A stretch of 64,000 bases of DNA from Salicibibacter cibi (GTDB taxonomy: Bacteria > Bacillota > Bacilli > Bacillales > Marinococcaceae): NCBI RefSeq assembly GCF_016495865.1, contig NZ_CP054706.1, positions 1,116,001 through 1,180,000 of the forward strand. The letters are read 5' to 3'. Positions within the stretch are counted from its first letter, which is position 1; every line of letters begins with the position of its first letter. A program made the translations under genes and the position numbers. This document shows, piece after piece, positions 34,606-43,670 of this stretch. Under the pieces are notes generated by a model. That model was not told where the DNA came from. It saw nothing but the letters and a program-made list of their open reading frames with translations, and did not search any database.

Positions 34606-34893
34606 CTCGCGATATGTATGATTAAACGCGATTTAAGCACGTAAGAAAGAGTTGGCGTTATTTGCGTAAGGTGTTAGAGGGGATTACTAATGTATATGGC
34701 AATACAGTAATACAGAGAAGTGTGTTTATCAATTTTATTCTGACATCCTGGGAGAAGAACTGATATACTTATTTAATATGTACCTATGAAGGTTTCATGG
34801 AGCTCATACTCGTTCGTCAAAATGCCATAGTTTTCGTTTTTGGCGATTGAGTACATACAATAGATGAGAGAATTTCCCGATAGGAGGAGAAAA

Positions 34894-35784
34894 TTGCAAA
34901 TTTTTTTCGAGGTCGTTCTTCCGGTTGTGCTCGTATTCGCACTCGGATTTTTAATTCAGAAATGGAAATATGTAGACATCAAGCCTATATCGACAGTAGC
35001 TATTTTCGTCATGACGCCTTGCTTGGTGTTTGATACGATTTATAATGCAACACTCAACATGCAATATGCATATATGTTGATCTTTGCTATGTTGCTTTTA
35101 TTTATTCTTATCTTTTTAAATAAGCTGGTTTCCTTTTTCTTTAAACTTTCTCCGGAGGCGGAAACTGGAATGATCCTTTCCACCGCTTTTATGAACGCAG
35201 GAAATTATGGCGCTCCGATCATTCTTTTTGCTTTTGGGGAAGAGGGATTCGCCTATGCCGTGTCTCTTATGGTAATTCAATCGGTAATTATGAACAGTTT
35301 TGGCGTTTATTTTGCTTCCAAGGGCAGAGGGACAATGATGCAAGCGCTAAAGGTCGTCATGACGATGCCGGCGACTTGGGCGTTGGCAGCGGCGTTGCTA
35401 GCGCAATTTTTGCCTGCAATACCTACTGCGATTACAGGCGTGACCGAAATTGTCGGTGCTGCCACGATTCCGACTGTTATGATTATACTCGGCATGCAGT
35501 TGGCGCAAATTCCTTTACGTGGATTTGAGTGGAAAAAAATTAGTTATAATGCTGTGCTACGTCTTCTGATTTCTCCGGTGATTGCTTTTGGTCTTACGAG
35601 AATGCTCCCCATTGAAACACTTCTAGCCAACGTGCTAATTTTAACAGCTGCCATGCCTACGGCAGCTAATATCGTTATGTTTTCGGTGCAATTTAATGCG
35701 CAGCCGAGGTTAGTGTCGAGCACTACACTTGTGACTACCTTAATCAGCATTCCGACGATCACTGTTTTGCTAATGATTCTTTAA
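34894..35784 (+). CDS. AEC-family (auxin efflux carrier-like) transporter
   Basis: 296 aa from TTG 34894, right after AGGAGGAG; the ATG at 34864 precedes the ribosome site and is rejected. About ten membrane segments in two halves. Family patterns: VFALGFLIQKWKYVDIKP, FVMTPCLVFDTIYNA, AFMNAGNYGAPIILFAFGEE with the conserved Asn-Gly kink, and the C-terminal AAMPTAANIVMFSVQFN. AEC members carry malate, malonate or other anions, mostly without a known substrate. Not obviously linked to its neighbours. Confidence 0.85.
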   Translation: MQIFFEVVLPVVLVFALGFLIQKWKYVDIKPISTVAIFVMTPCLVFDTIYNATLNMQYAYMLIFAMLLLFILIFLNKLVSFFFKLSPEAETGMILSTAFMNAGNYGAPIILFAFGEEGFAYAVSLMVIQSVIMNSFGVYFASKGRGTMMQALKVVMTMPATWALAAALLAQFLPAIPTAITGVTEIVGAATIPTVMIILGMQLAQIPLRGFEWKKISYNAVLRLLISPVIAFGLTRMLPIETLLANVLILTAAMPTAANIVMFSVQFNAQPRLVSSTTLVTTLISIPTITVLLMIL

Positions 35785-35895
35785 TTTTTACGTAAAAAAT
35801 GTTTATATCCTGATTATATGGGAATGGAGGAGTATGGGTCCCTGGTGCGATATTTTAAGGGACGATAGTCTAAATAACTGGCATTAAGGAGCGTG

Positions 35896-37284
35896 ATGAA
35901 TTTGAGTCGAGACGAAACCCGAAATTTAATTAAGGAAGTGGTAGATAAGTTAAAAAAGGAACCGTTTCGCGATGAATTTACGAATAACGAGAATGGAGAA
36001 GTATTTGATTCGGCAGCCGAAATTATAAAAACGACGGATAAAATCATAAAAAGTTATATTCGTGTTTCAAGAGACAATGGATCGATTGAAAGAATTCCGG
36101 CCTATCGCGTTCAACATAATAACATTAGTGGGTTTTATAAAGGGGGGATACGTTTCAGCTCTGCTGTAAATGAAGAAGAAGTGGAAAATCTTGCGATTTT
36201 AATGACGATCAAAAACGCCTTACACGAACTTCCTTTCGGAGGTGCCAAAGGAGGGGTGTTTGTCGATCCGAGAAATTTATCGCTTCGAGAGTTGAACTTG
36301 GTCAGCAAAAAATATGTACAACGGTTAAAGCCTGATTTGGGTCCAACAAAGGACATACCCGCTCCGGATTTGGGAACAAATGAAAATGTGATTGACTGGA
36401 TGGTTGGCGAGTACAAAACGATTACGCCCGGAGAATCTTATGTGAATTCATTTACCGGAAAAAGCGGAGTAAACGGAGGCGTTGCCGGCCGTAGAGAAGC
36501 CACGGGCATCGGAACTTTTTTAAGTTATTATTATTTGAGGGACCAATGGTTTAAACATGCGGAGACGTCGAAGGTGACGAGACCGAAGAGTTGGAAAAAT
36601 CTTGAAAAATTAATCCGTAGCGATCAACCGACGAAAGTGGCGGTTCAAGGGTTTGGAAATGTTGGAAGCATTGCGGCACATGAAGCAGTGAAGTGTAAAG
36701 ACGAACATATAGTGACTGCCGTATCGGATGAAGATGTCACGCTTCATAACGAAAAAGGTTTGGACATAGAAAGGCTGTTGGTATATAGTGAGCAGCACCG
36801 GCGGTTGCCGCGTTCAGAAGGAGAATTAAAAGCAGCGAATGTTCAAGCGGACATCGATTCCCCGTCGGCCGTGTTGACGAGCGAATGCGATTTGCTCATA
36901 TTGGCTGCTGTCGAAAGCCAAATTACGGAAGAAAATATGAAAGACGTGTCGGCGAAAGTTCTTTTGGAAGGGGCAAATGCGCCCATTACCAAGACTGCCG
37001 ATGAGTATTTTGAAAACAATGGAATTGTTGTCATCCCAGATATTTTGGCTAATGCAGGCGGTGTACATGTCTCTTATCTGGAGTGGATGCAGTCAAATAT
37101 TCCCAAGCCGTATACGAAAGAAGAAGTTATTGCGGAATTGACCGATAAAATGACAGACGTATCCCACCGGGTTTATGACCATTATTTCTACTCCGAGAAC
37201 CATGAAACGACAAGAATGTTATGCTATAAACTTGCCCTTATGAGATTGATTACGCTTTTATATAGGCATGGGAAACTTTATTAA
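35896..37284 (+). CDS. Glutamate dehydrogenase, Glu/Leu/Phe/Val family
   Basis: About 462 aa. GTG 35893, ATG 35896 and TTG 35902 are possible starts behind AAGGAG; ATG is chosen, TTG has the best spacing. Catalytic segment PFGGAKGGVFVDP with the active Lys, KDIPAPDLGTNENVIDWM, NAD(P)-binding AVQGFGNVGSIAAHEA and the later EGANAPIT and DILANAGGVHVSYLEW. Interconverts glutamate and 2-oxoglutarate plus ammonia. The insertion around RPKSWKNLEKLIRSDQ is longer than in RocG. Glutamate supplies ectoine synthesis, so the location near ectABC may be useful. Confidence 0.9.
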   Translation: MNLSRDETRNLIKEVVDKLKKEPFRDEFTNNENGEVFDSAAEIIKTTDKIIKSYIRVSRDNGSIERIPAYRVQHNNISGFYKGGIRFSSAVNEEEVENLAILMTIKNALHELPFGGAKGGVFVDPRNLSLRELNLVSKKYVQRLKPDLGPTKDIPAPDLGTNENVIDWMVGEYKTITPGESYVNSFTGKSGVNGGVAGRREATGIGTFLSYYYLRDQWFKHAETSKVTRPKSWKNLEKLIRSDQPTKVAVQGFGNVGSIAAHEAVKCKDEHIVTAVSDEDVTLHNEKGLDIERLLVYSEQHRRLPRSEGELKAANVQADIDSPSAVLTSECDLLILAAVESQITEENMKDVSAKVLLEGANAPITKTADEYFENNGIVVIPDILANAGGVHVSYLEWMQSNIPKPYTKEEVIAELTDKMTDVSHRVYDHYFYSENHETTRMLCYKLALMRLITLLYRHGKLY

Positions 37285-37363
37285 ATCGTCAATTTTTTAA
37301 GGTGCGCCGGTATGGATCGCCACCTCAAAGATCTTTATAAAATAAAAACTAGATTAGAGGTGT

Positions 37364-37390
37364 TTTGGGCGGGTATAAAACCCGCCCAAA
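37364..37390. terminator. Hairpin after the dehydrogenase gene
   Basis: TTTGGGCGGGT-ATAAA-ACCCGCCCAAA, 11-bp perfect stem without a downstream T run; AGGTGCG...CCACCT at 37300-37326 is another weaker one. Confidence 0.55.
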
Positions 37391-37426
37391 CTGTTGTATA
37401 AACTTTATGGTACGAGGTGATTGTAC

Positions 37427-37687
37427 ATGAACACAACTGAGGAGCCTTATTGGTACGGGGAAGCTGCTCAAAACATCGCACCACTTGGTATGGTTATGGC
37501 TGTATTTTTGCTTGTATACACGATATGGTTTGGATTTGCTTGGGGTGCCATTGGTTGGTTCCTTTTCGTATTAAGTTTGCTATTATCATCATTCTTATTT
37601 GTGAAAAGTATTCAGAATATAAAGCATTCCAAGTTGTTAAAGAATAACGTAACCGGTGTATGCATTTTTTTCCACAAGCGAAAATAA
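37427..37687 (+). CDS. Small membrane protein, first of an overlapping pair
   Basis: 86 aa from ATG 37427 behind ACGAGGTGATTG. Two membrane segments (NIAPLGMVMAVFLLVYTIWF and the following AIGWFLFVLSLLLSSFLF). The stop overlaps the next start as TAATG (37685-37689), so the two genes are coupled. The C-terminus (VTGVCIFFHKRK) looks atypical and may reflect a shift of frame. Unknown function; this is the first gene of the accessory island. Confidence 0.5.
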   Translation: MNTTEEPYWYGEAAQNIAPLGMVMAVFLLVYTIWFGFAWGAIGWFLFVLSLLLSSFLFVKSIQNIKHSKLLKNNVTGVCIFFHKRK

Positions 37688-37894
37688 TGAGTAGAAAAAT
37701 GGATTATTTTGTTGCGCCATTGCCAATCGCATTTGCATTAATTGCCATCGTTTTCGCTATAAGTTATGACGCACATTGGGCTTCTGCTTATGCCTATAGC
37801 AGGTATTGGAGGAGCACTTGCTACCTCAATATATGGAATACATGCTCTGCGCACTTATAAAGCTATGGCGCTGAAAAATGGAGTGGATTACTAA
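37687..37894 (+). pseudogene. Small membrane protein, second of the pair, probably frameshifted
   Basis: From ATG 37687 a frame encodes MSRKMDYFVAPLPIAFALIA and VFAISYDAHW, after which it degrades into a low-complexity tail ending at 37860. Another frame continues sensibly from about 37774 (GLLLMPIAGIGGALATSIYG, then HALRTYKAMALKNGVDY) and stops at 37894. An indel near the GGG at 37775-37780 would explain this. The intact product would be a ~70-aa two-span membrane protein. Confidence 0.45.
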
Positions 37895-37999
37895 ACATAG
37901 ACTCTTCACCAAAATCTACGGTTGATAAACTAATGCGAGGTGGCTTAATTACCCGATCACGGGGACAGTTGGAAAAAGTTCAGGCGTCAACGCTTCTGC

Positions 38000-38262
38000 C
38001 TTCCTAACGGACAATTTACCGCATCATGACGACCGAAAAAGCGGTCGGTTTTCGTATTCGGTCGCCATAATCGTTTTATGACGACCGTAATGGGCCTGAA
38101 TCGAAAGCGTTCGGGCGTCATAGCCGCTTCATGATGACCGAAAAGGCTTGTATCGAAAGCATTCCGTCGGCATGGCTGCCTCATGACGACCGAACGAGCG
38201 ATTGGTTTTCTTGTTCGGTCACCATGAACCGTTTCATGGTGACCGGGGATTCCTGCTTCACA
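38000..38262. repeat. Array of five degenerate hairpin repeats, ~53-bp period
   Basis: ATGACGACCG-like cores end at about 38034, 38087, 38140, 38191 and 38244. Units two to five each begin with CGGTC/CGGGC/CCGTC plus the complement of that core, giving 11-14-bp stems such as CGGTCACCATGAAA with TTTCATGGTGACCG. Arms change together between units (CACCAT/ATGGTG against CGCCAT/ATGACG). The open frame on the minus strand (37987-38271) is a by-product. Confidence 0.6.
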
Positions 38263-38426
38263 AGAAGACATTCGGTCATTGACGATAGCCTTTGATACCT
38301 TAACTCGGGCTGTGGCAGTTTAATCCAATCGATCACTAACCCCAGTTTGAAGCCCTAATCTGGTCGTCTCGGTGTGATCGCTTATTTCCGACAGGCTGCA
38401 CTAGGGGCAATTATGATTTGTAGTGG

Positions 38427-38552
38427 CCGCTACGGAAAAACCCTACGCTTTCCGTGGGCCCAAAGCTCAGCCTCCTCGAAAAAAGACGTTCGCTTTTTCC
38501 TGCGGGGTCTTCCCACTGCGCTTTCCCACAGGAGTCTCCGTGTTTTTCCTCC
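38427..38552. repeat. GC-rich palindromic repeat, copy B
   Basis: Second copy of the 5284-5411 repeat: CGCTTTCCGTGGGC, CAGCCTCCTCG, TGCGGGGTCTTCCC, CCCACAGGAGTCTCCGTG, TTTTTCCTCCG. Ends CTACGGAAAAAC and GTTTTTCCTCCGCTAG are inverted. Nothing coding; the rest of 38263-38755 shows no feature. Confidence 0.6.
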
Positions 38553-38755
38553 GCTAGCTAGTGTCATCACCGTAATTATTCACGGATATCAACGATAGAT
38601 TTTGTTGAAGAGTCTTCATCAATAGTACCCTTACTACGAAGGAGCTCTTGAAAAGAGATAGCCCTTGCTGTTCATTCTGGACATGTATTGAAAAAGATTG
38701 AATTTGAACTATATTCACTGCATAATAAAAAGAATATATAGTGGAGGATAAATAT

Positions 38756-39481
38756 ATGGATCTGCCTTATTTCTTCATGGTCTTGTTAACTATTATCGTC
38801 ATATGCGTGACTTTCCTGCTTAGACATCAGCGTACTATAAATGCAAAGATTGGTTTTATATGCTGGATATCATTAAGTGTATATTTCATTATCGACTACA
38901 TCGTTATTCAAACGACCACTGTGCCGTACAATTTTCTTGGGCAACCCATGAGTGATCTCGGTGTAACCACATGTGGAAACAATACATATGAACTTTCCTC
39001 TTTATTCTCTTCAGATATCTGTTCACCCTATCATTTACTGATGAATTGGACGTTTACATTGACAGGCCTTGTTATTTTTGTTGGAACAATTTTCTTACAT
39101 CAATTTTGGCCGGATAATCGAAAAACCAGAATGGCTGCCATATTTCTTGTCATTTTTGGCCTCAGTTATACAATGGCTGGTATCTTCCCTGCTGATGTAA
39201 ATTTTCTTGGGCACACCCTTCCTTCCATTCCGGGAATGATTGTTCAAATCCCGGCTTTAATCTTGATTGGCTTGTCCATTCGCAAAGAAATGCCAAGGTT
39301 ATCGATTTGGACATTCATTTGTACGTTGATCACCACAAGTGCCCTAATACTTATGTCTTTACAGCCATTTGTCGACATCTTCGGTTTTCTGCAACGCATA
39401 CTTTATGGATCTGTTTATTTATGGATGGTTATTACAGCGATTGCTCTTTGGCCTCTGTATCATAAGGTGCATCAGATGTGA
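38756..39481 (+). CDS. DUF998-type membrane protein
   Basis: 241 aa from ATG 38756 after GTGGAGGATAAAT. Six to seven membrane segments. The family pattern of a short extracytoplasmic NFLGQPMSDLGVTTCG, then FSSDICSPYHLLMNWTFTLT, MAGIFPADVNFLGHTLPSIP and a last segment around LYGSVYLWMVITAIAL fits DUF998, whose members are uncharacterised. Two Cys outside the membrane might form a disulfide. Lies between repeats and an IS in the accessory island. Confidence 0.72.
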   Translation: MDLPYFFMVLLTIIVICVTFLLRHQRTINAKIGFICWISLSVYFIIDYIVIQTTTVPYNFLGQPMSDLGVTTCGNNTYELSSLFSSDICSPYHLLMNWTFTLTGLVIFVGTIFLHQFWPDNRKTRMAAIFLVIFGLSYTMAGIFPADVNFLGHTLPSIPGMIVQIPALILIGLSIRKEMPRLSIWTFICTLITTSALILMSLQPFVDIFGFLQRILYGSVYLWMVITAIALWPLYHKVHQM

Positions 39482-39622
39482 GCTAATTGCGCTGTGTCAA
39501 AACCGTTGCCGCACAAGGGATGCGAGTGACGTGAAAAAATATTTTCTCCCAAAATCAAACGGAATTAAAGGCTTGGCGAAGGTCAAAAGCACGGATCCTG
39601 ATACATCGACCCCAAATCATAA

Positions 39623-41176
39623 AAAAACAGGTGAAACCGCTCCACTAGTGGGTTAGAATAGTTATAGACAAAAAACCAACTATTACCCTGGAGGGTCACC
39701 TGTTATGGCTATTATACCACAAATGAGCTTATTTTCATGGGAAGATCTTGCGGATCTTGGAGATTTGGAACGCTTACGTTTGGTGCTCGATTATTTACCG
39801 GATGAAGCGTTGATGCGAACGTTGGAGAAAAAACGATATAAAGGGCGAAATGAATACCCTGTTCGCGCGATGTGGAATACGATGCTTGCAGGGGTTGTCT
39901 TTGAGCACACATCGATTGAATCATTGCGTCGGGAATTGAGCCGCAATGGACAGCTACGCGAATTGTGTGGCCTCACCGTGATCGTGCCCCCTGCTTATGT
40001 ATATACGCGCTTTTTAAAAAAGCTGCGGGCGCACGAATCAAAGGTTGAAGCGATTTTTGAAACGATGGTGGAACAATTGAGCGAGCTCCTCCCTGATTTC
40101 GGGAAGGCCCTTGCGATCGATGGTAAGGCAGTAGACTCTTTTGCGAAGGGAAAACATAAGGATGAGGATCCTGACGGACGCCGTGATACCGATGCCGATT
40201 ATGGGAAGAAAGAATATAAGGGGAAACACAAAGACGGGACGATCTGGAACAAAGTGATCAAATGGTTCGGCTATAAAATCCACCTGATCGTCGACGCGGC
40301 CTATGAATTGCCTGTGGCTTATTCAGTTACGAAAGCATCGGTGCCCGATATTAACGCCGGTCATGATATGATCAATGAGCTTGAAAAAGAACGCCCTTGG
40401 CTTTTGGGACAAGCAGAAACACTCGCCGGTGATCGCGGTTACGATGACACCAAAATGCTTGAGCGGCTGTGGGATGACCATCAAACCAAGCCTGTCATTG
40501 ATATCCGGGACATGTGGAAAGATGGCGAGGACACGCGCCAACTGATGGACATTGAAAATGTCACGCATGACTATAAAGGCACCGTGTACTGTCACTGCCC
40601 GATGACCGGGAAAGAGCGCGAAATGGCGAATGGGGGCTTTGAGAAAGATCGAGCCACCCTCAAAAAGCGTTGTCCGGCCAAACAATATGGCATCACCTGT
40701 GAAGGACAAGCGGAGTGTCCGATTGCCCAAGGAATTCGGATTCCGCTCAAGGAGGACCGCCGGATCTTCACGCCGATCGATCGAGCCAGTTACACATGGG
40801 CGAAGGCATACGCGAAACGAACGGCCGTGGAACGTGTGAACAGCCGGCTTGACGTCTCCTTTGGCTTCGAACAGCATACCACACGCGGGCAAAAGAAGAT
40901 GAAAATGAAAACTGGGTTGGCTCTGTGCACGATGTTGGCGATGGCTTTAGGCCATATCCAAGAAGGCCGCCCGGAAAAAATGCGAAGCTTGGTTTCCTGA
41001 AAGCATCCACATGTGGGAAACCGAATTTTAAAACAGTTTTTGTGGATAACAGGGTACGTGTGTCTTTTTTGAGGTATAAAAACGAATGATATTCGAATAG
41101 TAGCGATTTTGGTTCGTGGAAGGAAATTTTAAGGCGTTTTCAACAAAAAACCAGGAGTGAACCTGGTCCCGTTTTT
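39623..41176 (+). mobile_element. Insertion sequence with intact DDE transposase
   Basis: Limits are tentative. The left end AAAAACAGGTGAAACCGCTC and the right end read inward (AAAAACGGGACCAGGTTCAC) share AAAAACRGG and a later CTCC. No clear target duplication was found. The enclosed gene at 39705 is intact, so it could still move. It separates the DUF998 gene from the erm operon. Confidence 0.5.
39705..41000 (+). CDS. DDE transposase
   Basis: 431 aa, ATG after CTGGAGGGTCACCTG. The N-terminal part (NEYPVRAMWNTMLAGVVFEH, then RFLKKLRAHE) is a DUF772-like helical domain. The catalytic core has the first Asp in ALAIDGKAVDSFA, the second in LAGDRGYDDTKML and a likely Glu in RTAVERVNSRLD, an IS5/IS1182-like arrangement. 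A Cys-rich insert (YCHCPMTGKERE; TCEGQAECPIAQG) lies between the second Asp and the Glu. Family assignment is uncertain, transposase function is not. Confidence 0.85.
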   Translation: MAIIPQMSLFSWEDLADLGDLERLRLVLDYLPDEALMRTLEKKRYKGRNEYPVRAMWNTMLAGVVFEHTSIESLRRELSRNGQLRELCGLTVIVPPAYVYTRFLKKLRAHESKVEAIFETMVEQLSELLPDFGKALAIDGKAVDSFAKGKHKDEDPDGRRDTDADYGKKEYKGKHKDGTIWNKVIKWFGYKIHLIVDAAYELPVAYSVTKASVPDINAGHDMINELEKERPWLLGQAETLAGDRGYDDTKMLERLWDDHQTKPVIDIRDMWKDGEDTRQLMDIENVTHDYKGTVYCHCPMTGKEREMANGGFEKDRATLKKRCPAKQYGITCEGQAECPIAQGIRIPLKEDRRIFTPIDRASYTWAKAYAKRTAVERVNSRLDVSFGFEQHTTRGQKKMKMKTGLALCTMLAMALGHIQEGRPEKMRSLVS

Positions 41177-41229
41177 ACGCCTAAAGCGCAAAAATCGTTA
41201 CAACGCAAAAAGCTCGATGTAAAATGGTT
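41001..41229. other. Spacer between transposase and erm leader
   Basis: Contains the right IS end and a hairpin CCAGG-AGTGAA-CCTGG at 41150-41165. No gene seen. Confidence 0.4.
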
Positions 41230-41258
41230 TTGACTTTTAATACCAACCCATTTATAAT
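41230..41258 (+). promoter_or_regulatory. Promoter of the erm operon
   Basis: TTGACT (41230-41235), 17-bp spacer, TATAAT (41253-41258): near-consensus SigA promoter, about 45 bp before the leader-peptide start. Confidence 0.85.
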
Positions 41259-41300
41259 ACGAGATGTATGTTAAATCGTTTTGAGGAGGATTATTAAAAA

Positions 41301-41342
41301 ATGTTTTTAATCAGACTTCGTTTTCCAATTTTGAACAAGTAA
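41301..41342 (+). CDS. ErmD-type leader peptide (13 aa)
   Basis: MFLIRLRFPILNK, ATG 41301 behind GAGGAGG. The core RLRFPxLN matches the ErmD/ErmK leader (MRLRFPTLNQ at its end), whose Arg-Leu-Arg motif causes ribosome arrest with erythromycin. This is strong evidence for macrolide-inducible control of the operon. Hairpins and T runs follow (41355-41406, 41447-41477, 41873-41898), as in ermK-type transcription attenuation. Confidence 0.8.
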   Translation: MFLIRLRFPILNK

Positions 41343-41354
41343 TTTCATACGTTC

Positions 41355-41407
41355 AAAGGCTCTGCTTGTGTAGCAGGGTAAACGGGAAAAGTCTGCCCTT
41401 TTTTAAT
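41355..41407 (+). terminator. Attenuator region 1 of the erm leader
   Basis: CTCTGCT-TGTGT-AGCAGGG hairpin, then GGG...CCC pairing possibilities and TTTTTTAATAAT. It directly follows the leader peptide. Exact alternative folds were not computed. Confidence 0.55.
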
Positions 41408-41446
41408 AATCTTCATTTCGCATAGAAATATATCATATGTGGAGAA

Positions 41447-41477
41447 GAAAGGTGGCTAGCCCAACCTTTCTTTATTT
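41447..41477 (+). terminator. Attenuator hairpin 2 of the erm leader
   Basis: GAAAGGT-GGCTAGCCC-AACCTTTC followed by TTTATTT. Confidence 0.55.
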
Positions 41478-41497
41478 ATGTTTACTTCTCCTAAATA

Positions 41498-41797
41498 GGG
41501 ACTGCTGAATAGGGACTGCTGAATAACGGAAAAAGACTGGCACATAAGCATTTTCCGTTGGTGTTGTTAAAGCTGGATGCAAGGAAATCCATCCTATAAA
41601 CAAAAAAACCCTTGCACTTCTGGCAACGTACGGAGGGACGGTGCTGCAATGGCGAAACTCCAGCGGAAAAACGGACGCGTCAAGCCCCCGCAGCGCCGGT
41701 TTTGCGCGAGGAGGCTTGACCGTTCGTCCGCGGAAAGCGAAGCCATGGAAGCGGCATCCCGGCTTCAGCTGATAGCCGCAAGTTGTTCAGCAATCCC
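41498..41797. mobile_element. Family A element, copy 2, inserted in the erm leader
   Basis: 300 bp in the opposite orientation to copy 1, flanked by TAAATA on both sides (41492-41497, 41798-41803). Its left end is doubled: GGGACTGCTGAATA occurs twice in a row. It separates the leader peptide and first attenuators from the last attenuator and erm. Confidence 0.78.
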
Positions 41798-41872
41798 TAA
41801 ATATAGGGGATGTGGCTTTGGTGTAGACTGCTATAGCTTTAATTAAAGATCGGTCATCCGCTTACTCTGAAT

Positions 41873-41898
41873 CACAGGCAGAAGCCTGTGGTTTTTTT
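41873..41898 (+). terminator. Terminator/attenuator immediately upstream of erm
   Basis: CACAGGC-AGAA-GCCTGTG, then GTTTTTTT. Ends 17 bp before the erm start; expression of erm needs readthrough. Confidence 0.88.
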
Positions 41899-41915
41899 AT
41901 TGAAGGGATGATCAT

Positions 41916-42761
41916 ATGACGAAAAAAATTCATAAATACAATGACAAAAAGTTGAGTCGTGGCGAACCTCCCAATTTTTCAGGACAACATTTCATGCATA
42001 ACAAGAAATTGCTTCATGACATAGTTCAACGAGCAAATGTAAATAAGAGGGACACAGTTTTAGAATTAGGCGCAGGAAAAGGCGCTTTGACCACAATTCT
42101 GGCTCAAAGTGCCGGAAAGGTGCTTGCGGTAGAGTTCGATGGTAAATTAGTTGATACGCTTGAATGGAAGACAGCACCTAACACCACAGTTATTCATCAG
42201 GACATGATGGAGATTCGTTTGCCAGAAGAAAAGTTTGTTGTTGTCTCGAATATTCCTTACTCGATTACTACACCAATTATGAAGATGCTTTTAGACAATC
42301 CTTCAAGTGGTCTGCAAAAAGGTATCATCATAATGGAAAAAGGAGCAGCCAAGCGCTTTACTGCAAAGCCAGTCAAAAATTCATATGTGCTGGCTTGGAG
42401 AATGTGGTTTGATATCCGTTATGTCAAAGGCATATCCAGAAACAACTTTTCTCCACCACCAAAAGTGGATTCTGCTTTGGTCCTCATAACAAGAAGGAAA
42501 GAGCCAATCGTGCAGGCTAAGGATTATGCAGCTTTCCTGGGATTAGCACAATATGCTTTCAAACAACCCGGGGCTACAATTGGAAATGCTTTGAAAGGGG
42601 TATTTACTCCTCCACAGTTAAAACATTTAAGAAAAGAATTAGATGTTACGAACGAAATACCCATTGGTTCCCTAACAGATATTCAATGGGGGATTGTTTT
42701 CAATACGATGACTCAGTACGTTCAACAGCCATTGTGGCCAAGAGCTAAAAGGAATAAGTGA
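41916..42761 (+). CDS. erm: Erm-type 23S rRNA adenine N6-methyltransferase
   Basis: 281 aa. Erm enzymes methylate A2058 of 23S rRNA and block macrolides, lincosamides and streptogramin B. SAM-binding [14 protein letters not shown], acidic [10 protein letters not shown], catalytic [13 protein letters not shown] and the C-terminal [16 protein letters not shown] are diagnostic; they distinguish it from KsgA only in part, but [15 protein letters not shown] and the ErmD-like leader favour Erm (ErmD/K/34 group). ATG after GAAGGGATGATC. First gene of a three-gene operon with rlmA-like and mph. Confidence 0.9.
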   Translation: MTKKIHKYNDKKLSRGEPPNFSGQHFMHNKKLLHDIVQRANVNKRDTVLELGAGKGALTTILAQSAGKVLAVEFDGKLVDTLEWKTAPNTTVIHQDMMEIRLPEEKFVVVSNIPYSITTPIMKMLLDNPSSGLQKGIIIMEKGAAKRFTAKPVKNSYVLAWRMWFDIRYVKGISRNNFSPPPKVDSALVLITRRKEPIVQAKDYAAFLGLAQYAFKQPGATIGNALKGVFTPPQLKHLRKELDVTNEIPIGSLTDIQWGIVFNTMTQYVQQPLWPRAKRNK

Positions 42762-42771
42762 GGTATCTTTC

Positions 42772-43653
42772 TTGACCAAAAGCCTAAGAATAAAAAGAGC
42801 AGAACTTATCAGTAAATGTCAGTTTGTATTTAAATGTCCTTATTGTGACGTCGCTATGGAAGTCACAACAGACTTAAAAAGCATCGTCTGTTCCAATAAC
42901 CACTCGTTTGATTTCGCAAAGCAAGGCTATGTTAATTTGTTGAGGTGCTCACCTAAAGCTAACTATGGGAAAGAACTGTTTGAAGCAAGGCGGACGATGA
43001 TTGCTGAAAGTGACTTGTTTCATCCCCTTCACGAATTCATTAGAGATATTATAAAAGGGGCTATAGAACAGTTACAACGGGATGTTTCTATACTTGATGT
43101 TGGTTGTGGAGAAGGGTCTCATCTACACAAGACGATCCATGGAACGAAAAATTCAGGAGTTAGCCATGGATTTGGTCTGGATATTTCCAAAGAAGCCATT
43201 AAGATGGCCTCAAGATACTATGAGAATCATATTTGGCTCGTAGGTGACTTGGCTAATCCTCCTTTCCATGATCAAACGTTCAATATCATTTTGAATATCT
43301 TATCTCCTTCGAATTATAAAGCCATTAAAAAGATTTTAGTGAAGGAAGGGTTAGCAGTGAAAGTTGTTCCCCGTACCAACTATCTCAAGGAACTAAGAGA
43401 ATTTTTTGCAGAAAGCGAGGAGCATGATTATAAAAATAACGAGACCGTATCTCTTTTTAAAGAGCATTTCCATTCAGTAAAAACTTTTCCCTTAAGCTAT
43501 AAAAAATCACTCCACCCATCAGAAATCCAATCGCTGGTTCAGATGACCCCTCTTGCTTGGACATTTGATCAAGAAAAAATCGGGAAATTTATGAGTAAAG
43601 AATCCGTAAATATAACCGTCGATCTAGACATTCTAATTGGAAAAAACATTTGA
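42772..43653 (+). CDS. RlmA/TlrB-like 23S rRNA (guanine-N1) methyltransferase
   Basis: 293 aa from TTG 42772, eleven bases after the erm stop, with GAGGT between. N-terminal zinc site CPYCDVAM and VCSNNHSFDFAKQGYVNLL (C-x2-C, C, H pattern of RlmA), then the methyltransferase domain with SILDVGCGEGSHL and GLDISKEAIKMA. RlmAII/TlrB methylate G748 in the exit tunnel and act together with A2058 methylation against tylosin-like macrolides; RlmAI targets G745. Position between erm and mph argues for the resistance role. The product specificity is inferred. Confidence 0.82.
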   Translation: MTKSLRIKRAELISKCQFVFKCPYCDVAMEVTTDLKSIVCSNNHSFDFAKQGYVNLLRCSPKANYGKELFEARRTMIAESDLFHPLHEFIRDIIKGAIEQLQRDVSILDVGCGEGSHLHKTIHGTKNSGVSHGFGLDISKEAIKMASRYYENHIWLVGDLANPPFHDQTFNIILNILSPSNYKAIKKILVKEGLAVKVVPRTNYLKELREFFAESEEHDYKNNETVSLFKEHFHSVKTFPLSYKKSLHPSEIQSLVQMTPLAWTFDQEKIGKFMSKESVNITVDLDILIGKNI

Positions 43654-43670
43654 AATCGGAGGATGGCCTC

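Noticed and set aside
38000..38262. CRISPR-like array (repeats with ~23-bp spacers)
   Set aside because: Repeats are too different from each other, spacers are related, period is not that of known types, and no cas genes are near.
37987..38271. 94-aa minus-strand frame with GHHEA-like repeats
   Set aside because: It only reflects the hairpin array; no ribosome site.
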